A stretch of 64,000 bases of DNA from Durusdinium trenchii (Eukaryota > Sar > Dinophyceae > Suessiales > Symbiodiniaceae). The translations under genes were made by a program, and so were the position numbers. Under the pieces are notes generated by a model that had not been told where the DNA came from, searched no databases, and worked only from the letters and a program-made list of their open reading frames with translations. Below are positions 57,700-64,000 of this stretch, piece after piece. Location: NCBI GenBank assembly GCA_963970005.1, contig CAXAMN010003947.1, positions 156,477-220,476 of the forward strand, written 5' to 3'. Positions within the stretch are counted from its first letter, which is position 1. Each line of letters begins with the position of its first letter.

Positions 57700-60329
57700 T
57701 CGGAAATCAGTGAGTGCCAGCTAATTTGGACCGGACCTACTTTCTCGCGTCTTGGAACATTCTTCCAGGCTCATCTAGTGCATGCAGGTTGCAAAAGACT
57801 GCGATTTCCTCACCAAAGGACGTTCAGTTGTTGCTGAGCTGAGGGTGTGCAAGTGTCAGAACGACATGATGACCCACTGAAGTAGCAATCACAACCAGAG
57901 GCTTTCTTGGCTGGATTATCTGTGCCCCAACTTTCCGATGTGGAACAGTGGCAAGCAACGTGGAGGTCTTTATATAGTGGGTTGCATATGCTGCATTCAG
58001 TTCTTCTTGGCTGGCTTAACATGCATGCTGCACACTTTCATTCGGCCTCAATAGTAGTGGTCGGTTGTTTTTGGGATCCAAGATTCCAGGGTCATTGCTG
58101 GTACGGTGGTTGTTCGCCCCAAAATAGCAGATCAACATAGATCAACAGGTCGTGCTGTCGACAGCACCAGTCCAATTCAAAATGTCAGCCTAGACCAAGG
58201 GATTTGATATGGGCGTGCATTAAGTAATTTGATGCTATGGGCGTGCATTAAAATAGGGAGACCTCCCCCCCTGGAAGGGGGAAGATAGACCAGTCTAGCC
58301 AACGGTTCGGGGTCTCCCTATTGAAATGCACAGCCGCCCTATGCCGTGGGTTCTTTCAAATCCCAGCCACAGGGTCCCTACGAATTGTCAGGTCTCCTGT
58401 ACGCGCAGGGCTGCTCAGCTCTGGCTGAGCCTGAAGTCCATGAAAGCCGACAGCCGCTGGTGGTAGCTTCTGTCTGTGGATCGCAACATGGTGTTGGTGA
58501 CGGACCTAGACTAGATATGATGGTCATCAACAAAAAGATCATGAATGAATCCCGTGATTTCGCTGATCATACATCGATAGGGATTTGTGAAGCTATATCT
58601 GTGTCCATTCACTGGATTCTGCCATCATAGGAAGTTCCAAGTTCTAACCTGGGTGCGACCGAGCTAGGAGATGCTTTCTCATCTTTCTCACTTCATCTCC
58701 ATGCGGCTGAGGTGCTAGTGGCTCAGGCCTCGCTAGCTCGCTTGCCTTCATGCCTCATGTTCGATCACTGGTCACTGAGGCCCATGCACAGTAGGCAGGA
58801 AAGGGATTTAAAAGGGATGAACAAGGTATCACCATGGCGGAACAGTTGCCAGTTGGATGAGCAGGGCTGTTGCAACAACAAGGAAACGGCAAATCAGCCA
58901 GGCAAGCGGCCTCCTCGCAAATCCGGCGTACTGGCGGATGTTGCTAGTGCCTTGGCTGGCGGAGCCACGGCAAAAGTTGTAATATGGAGGATGGGGCTGA
59001 CATCTGACATCCTTCAATTTCTGATACCGTCATCTTCTCCCCAATTGGGTAACACTCCAACACAAACAGAGTGACCAAACGACCCAACGGTTCGCCATGG
59101 TGCCCGCATTTTCTTGCTCATGCCGCCAGGGCCGACAATCTTGCTAGAAAGTTGTCCGATCTCCTGAGCGCCCCGAAGCCGGGGGAACCCAACGTGGGTG
59201 GGTATAGGTGGATGAAGGCGAGAAAGCCCACCGTTTGGACATGCTTTGATGTGCCGAAATCGGCCAATCATCCAATGCTCCACTGACAGTTTGGGGCGAA
59301 ACAATATGAACCCAATGCACTTAAACCACGTTGGATGGTTGTGTTCCACCGCGGAGGGCGTTTTAAAAGAGCTTTGCTTGTAAGATCTTTTAAGCCACAT
59401 TCACGTCGGGCCCTTGTAGCCTTTCTCAGCAGATTCCGATCACTTCATCCCTTGACCCAACGAACCCGCCATCGGTGGCATCTGCGATCCGCCGACCGGT
59501 GATCCAAGTGAGACAAGCCGAATCAAATGGTCTCGGCCCACCCATGATCTGCCTGATGCCCACGATGCCATTTCAGAAGATCAACAAGCAGAATCTTCCC
59601 AAATTAGAAACTCTTGGGAAAGACAAGTCTCCGTCCACGTGGGACCAAAAGCTAGTATCACCATGTATAACCATAGTGAGGGGGGTGAGCCAAAACCGCT
59701 CTCCCTACAGTCACGCTGTTACCATGTGCGGAAAAAAGGGGCCTTCACCAGTCCACTCTGCACCGACCAGTCGACTGCACCGTCCTGGAGCTGGCCCGAG
59801 ACGTCTGGCCGTCTGAAACTGGGCACCTCGCCGCGGGCCATCGAGGTAGATGGCCCCGGTGGACGGCTCCGAAAGGCCGAAGGCTGAAAAGGGAAAGCGG
59901 TTGGCACCCAGGTGAGCTGGGCCTGACTTTTGGATTTATTTATCTAACTATACAATCCATGATAATATCGAGATATACCGAGTAGTCTATAGGGAAAGGC
60001 TTTTTTCGACTGGGATGCCCAACGGTAGGTGCGGACTCAGTCCGCAATGAATGTCACCGCCGAGCAAAGCGCTGAACACTTGCAAAACACTGCCATCATA
60101 ACCCCTTCCAAAGAGCTCCCTCATACAAATGAGCAACATTTAAGATTACTCAAGCCCACATACAAAAGCACCTATGCACAAGAAGAATGTGATCACCTAC
60201 AAAGAATCCTCTACCACGAGGCTTTTGCAAGCAAGGCTTGGTGTTTTGTTTCCGTTGTATGTTTGCATGTGCCGATGCCCTCCTAAGCCGTTCACCGTTT
60301 CCAGGTCCAGCTTTCGTCGTTTCGGAGAC
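57700..60329. other. Mostly non-coding stretch
   Basis: Holds the inverted-repeat element at 58233-58345. One weak minus-strand exon candidate lies near 59770-59860 (MARGEVPSFRRPDVSGQLQD). Nothing else can be supported. Confidence 0.35.
58233..58345. repeat. Small inverted-repeat (MITE-like) element
   Basis: AATAGGGAGACC (58252-58263) pairs perfectly with GGTCTCCCTATT (58311-58322). The arms extend outwards with GGGCGTGCATT on the left and AATGCACAGCCGCCC on the right, matching apart from a 4-base insertion and two mismatches. A second left-arm copy, ATGGGCGTGCATTAA, lies just upstream (near 58209-58224). Confidence 0.7.
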
Positions 60330-60411
60330 CGGCCGAGACCGTTTCCAAGGCACCGTGAGCGGGTGTGGAGCCTCGATGCGGGGCATGGAGGCCGACTTCT
60401 CCATGCCCAGC
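60330..60411 (-). CDS. Minus-strand exon candidate near the dynein 5' end
   Basis: Between AG|G and a GT donor (GTCTCC): LGMEKSASMPRIEAPHPLTV then PWKRSRP. The basic/proline-rich composition with PRIEAPxPL would suit an N-terminal tail exon. A plus-strand frame over the same bases is also open, so strand choice rests on the splice edges and on the neighbouring minus-strand exons. Confidence 0.4.
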
Positions 60412-63195
60412 CTGGTTCCGCTTCGGAGCAAATTCGTGTAGACTCTGAAAGGTTTCGCTTCAAACAGTTTGAAGATGTTTGAAGAGATAATTCGTAAAAC
60501 AATCGCGATGGCCTCCAACCTACTATATAAACCCCCGCTTTGAATTGGAAATCATCTTCAAATGGGGGGGTGAAACACAATCAAGAGTCTACATTGTCCA
60601 CACGCATTGTATTTTTTCTGAACATGTGTGAAACATCTGGGCATGGCGACCGGGTGACCGGTCGCATCTCGTAGATCAACCAAATGTCCCGAGTGATAGA
60701 TGAGGATCCAATATGGGTGTGCATGGAAATTCATGACCAACAAACCCCCCAAAAAAAGGCCCGAAGAGTAAGAATCAAGAGGTCAATGAATCAATATGAA
60801 TCAACTATACCCACAAGATTGTAAGGTGAAGAAGCCTCCCTGGAGGGCCCCCCCTTAAAGCCTTACTCCAAGACTCAAAACACACATCGGTCCTGCCATG
60901 GATGGCCGGCAACTTTGGCGGCGCCATGGGGCCTTTGGCGGAGCCGTCAGCCAATCCCCAAAGGGATCGAAATGGTGTTTATAATAGCTCTACCAGATGG
61001 GAGCCTCCACTGGCTGGACAAGCGAACATGTCCAGCGTCATGCTGACTGTTGATTAATACCCCCCCAGAAATGTGCGAAGTTGCGACTTTCAATCAAAAG
61101 TCAACATCAGTGGCGAAGCACCCTAGTGGCCCATAGCGCTTGATCACAAGAAGTGCCTTCCTGTTAAAGTGCCTGGTCCGACCACATCACAGCCCGGCCC
61201 GACCACATCACAGCCCTGCCTGGCAAGGGCACCCTCCAAGTTCCTAGTTTTACCGAGCGCGTTTCACGCTTTCAGCCACCGGGACGGCCATGATTTTTGG
61301 CAGCATGACGGCAATTTGGAGCAACCGGGAGCGCATATGCACATGCTCTCAGGTCCAAGGGAATGGGGGATGCCTATATAGTGGTTATATAGGTCCCGAC
61401 ACCCTGAGACAACCCCCCATCGAACTCTTGCTGGGCTGCTCCTCCAACCTGCCAAAAGGACAGGGCAAAGGCCCTCCAACAAATCAGGAGACCCCAACAA
61501 ATCTTGCTCCAATCGCTATAGGCTATGGCCCATCCTTGAGCTTGCCCTTGCACTCGCGAAGGCATGGGCAGATTCCCCCCCAGCAACGAAAAATAACACC
61601 AGGGCCCAGAACAGAACACAACCAAGGCTCCTAGAGGTAGCTCCAGTTCTGAACTAAGGCTTGCCAATCTCCTGTGATGCCCTGGTGAGGGCAATTTGTG
61701 AAGGTCATCTAGGGACAGTCATCCGCACGTACAGTGGCGCCCCTCTGCACTTTCTCAACGCAAGCGCAGTCAAGTCAAACGGACCTGCGCCGAGCTGTGC
61801 CTTATGACAGTGGCGAAGGAGTGGTCGCACCAGGCCTTGAAATGATAGTGCATGGTAGTATTAGTAGTGGGTCACTAATTACTTCTGGGGTTCCTTTCCA
61901 CGTTGGGGACAACCTTGCCAAGGTGGTGAGCTTGTACAGATTGCCAAGCTGGTTTCCGGAAACAGCCATGTTTGCCCCCAAATCCCAGGCAGCATCCTGC
62001 CTCTAGAAGCGCTTGAGATATTCACCCTTTTGCCGTACCCAGAGGCGAAAAACATGTGGTGCAAAAAGCATAGCTTCAGGCGTTTCACTCCTCACTTTCT
62101 CATCACCCAGCGGGTTGAAGGGGGAGGCTTTTTGCCAAAGAAAGGCTTGGAGCGTCTCAGTACCAGCGAATTCTATGCGGCGGTGCCTGGCCCCTCCAAA
62201 GCTGTTTCAAGCAAAATGGGAGTTGTGCAGCATACCTTGCCAGAGATGCATGCGATGCACGAGTGTCTTTTGTTTGGTCTCAGCCCTGGAGTCATCCATG
62301 CGACGGGAGGTGGATTTATTGGACCAATAGAAACCAAATGCCCAGTGTTTGGGAGCGCAAATTGAACAAAATGTCGAAACTTTTTTCCAACATGTGATCA
62401 TACATGTCGGAAGACCAGTCACTGTTTCATTACAAACCTTTACATACCTTTACTATCTAATTATGTGAGATTGGGCGGAGTTGACGCGTTTTTCGGCATG
62501 GATCGGCCCAAGCCGTGGGGAAGTCCAGACCGACCACGGCACCACGCCACCACGTCCTATAAATTGCTCATCGCAGCACCGCGGGACGTTTCGCGGCGAC
62601 AGCGAGGTGCCACGCCAGCGGGTGCGGCGCTGTTGAGAAAGGAGAGGTTCAAGGAAAGGTGTGCTCATTCTCAATAACTGCATCGTCCTCTCACTCTGGT
62701 TCCCGTCTGTAGTATAGTATAATAATATACGTGTTGTATATGGTGCTTGAGGTTTTCGCTGGGTCGAACACTTCAAAGCATTGTTCGGGCAAACAGAGGC
62801 GCCCCTGGCATGAACGAAACGGAACGTGCTGACTTCCCTGTACACCAAAGGTCTGCGCGAAAAAGACGCACTGCAAAATGCTGTTTCGACATGTTTCGAC
62901 ATGAGTGCCGTCTACCTCGTGCAGCTGTTGGGCATGTTTCCGATGCCCGGCCCGATTAGGCCGATGGTCTAAACAGCCATGAGTCAACATGGCACATGCA
63001 AAGAGGCTAAAGCATATTGAAATACAAGGGTCAAGGAGCCATCTGTGCAACCTGGAGGGTGATGCGAAATCCTCCCAGCAAGGTTGGTCCGATGTCATTT
63101 CGCTCCCTGCCAGCCCTCCAGCCCCAAATCAGGCTCCCCTTCGCGGACCCGAATTACGGCGCGCGCCGCGCCACTGCACGGTCCGCTCGGCGGAC
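60412..63195. other. Intergenic or intron sequence, no gene called
   Basis: It should contain the 5' end of the dynein gene if that gene starts below 63.2 kb, but no start exon could be recognised. A tandem CCCGACCACATCACAG unit is present near 61176-61217. Confidence 0.35.
60502..60529 (+). repeat. Single unit of the dispersed 21-bp repeat
   Basis: ATCGCGATGGCCTCCAACCT followed by ACTATATA. Confidence 0.7.
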
Positions 63196-63346
63196 CTAGT
63201 CGTTGGACGCCGGAGGCGTGTGGGACGGTAGAGGGTCCGACTCGCCCGGCTGTTGGGACTTCAGGAACTGGTTCGCGTCGGTGTGGACCAAGTGATGGGG
63301 ACTCTTGTAATAGGTCACCTTTGTCTTGTGCATCTGCCTGAGGGCG
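63196..63346 (-). CDS. Last exon of an upstream minus-strand gene, function unknown
   Basis: After CCTCAG the frame reads QMHKTKVTYYKSPHHLVHTD, ANQFLKSQQPGESDPLPSHT and PPASND, then stops at TAG (63196-63198). The first part looks folded and the C-terminal 20 residues are Pro/Ser-rich. I do not recognise the family. A stop in an otherwise good exon marks the 3' end of a gene in the same orientation as the dynein, as expected for the unidirectional gene blocks of dinoflagellates. Confidence 0.5.
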
Positions 63347-63911
63347 AACATGTGATTCAAATAGATCGACTGCACTATCGACCGGGCCAAGAGCCTAGGG
63401 TTTGGGCGACGAGCTGCGGCCAAGCGACTGCTTCAGATCGCGCTTCCTCACTTGTGTGGCGCACGACCATTGGAGTGAAAGAGCAAGAGGCATATGAAAG
63501 TGAAGTTTTGTAGTTTGTTGGGTGTGTTGAGTCTGCAATTTCTCAGCGGAGCAACTGAATGTCTCCAAGCAGGAGTTTCACCTACTTCAAGGGGTGGAAA
63601 CTGTTCCGCCAATGACAAATCCCTATGGCAGGGTCCCTATGGCCCACACCCTACTGCTGCCTCCAAGAGGTATTCGTCATTGACATGCTGATGCTGCTCG
63701 GATGACATTCCGCCATCGAATGGAACTTGCTTTGCTCTTCATAATGGGTGGCACAAGTCTTATAGACTATACTGTGCCATATTGTGCCATACTCACAGAA
63801 GAGAACCCAATAGAAATATCAACTACCTCTGGTCTTAGATACACACTCCCATGTTTACAACAACTTGACATCTCTCCACACCAAGCCCATCACCGAGCCA
63901 AACCTGCTCAC

Positions 63912-63990
63912 CGAGCAAAACGCCAAGCGGCTCTTGGAAGTACCAATCTTGGAGCTGCTCTGGCAGCATCCGGAAGAAGGCAGACTTCTC
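63912..63990 (-). CDS. Exon of the upstream minus-strand gene, function unknown
   Basis: Between TGTAG|G and the canonical donor GTGAGCAG: EKSAFFRMLPEQLQDWYFQE then PLGVLL. It has good protein character and canonical edges. A plus-strand frame over the same bases (ITEPNLLTEQNAKRLLEVPI) is also protein-like, so strand is not certain. The gene continues beyond the window. Confidence 0.4.
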
Positions 63991-64000
63991 CTACACAGCT

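Overview
The window looks like nuclear DNA of a dinoflagellate, probably Symbiodiniaceae. The evidence is one large gene cut into about fifty tiny exons with mixed GT, GC and GA donors and AG|G acceptors, many short tandem repeats, and a dispersed 21-bp repeat that in translation reads like a seven-residue repeat (AMASNLL / RLEAIAI types). Two very different kinds of DNA meet near position 7,070.

Positions 1-7,070 are AT-rich and virus-derived. Almost everything is on the minus strand: a broken polymerase-helicase gene (polA-like TVpol type fused to an SF1 helicase, 1-3,059), several small proteins (3,255-5,402), and a broken double-jelly-roll major capsid protein (5,539-7,070). This is the gene content of a polinton-like virus (PLV). 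The two large genes carry several frameshifts and in-frame stops, so this is a decayed endogenous copy whose left end lies outside the window.

From 7,731 to at least 31,067, and probably to about 60,400, the minus strand encodes an axonemal dynein heavy chain, closest in motif style to single-headed inner-arm types. I placed 48 exons by hand between 7,731 and 27,190. They read in order through the linker, AAA1 (Walker A split over two exons, Walker B CCFDE) and into AAA2. Where boundaries could be fixed, codon phases agree across most introns. The gene then runs, in its own 3' direction, into the viral block. The stalk, AAA3-AAA6 and C-terminus are not in the window, so the virus either sits in an intron or cuts the gene.

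Positions 31-60 kb hold further minus-strand exon-like blocks. Several near 52-60 kb are good candidates for the dynein N-terminal region, while others (37-47 kb) cannot be assigned. At 63.2-64.0 kb the last exons of another minus-strand gene are seen, ending in a stop at 63,196. The rest is intron or intergenic sequence, microsatellites, a 495-base assembly gap inside a CAGA-rich satellite, and a few inverted repeats.
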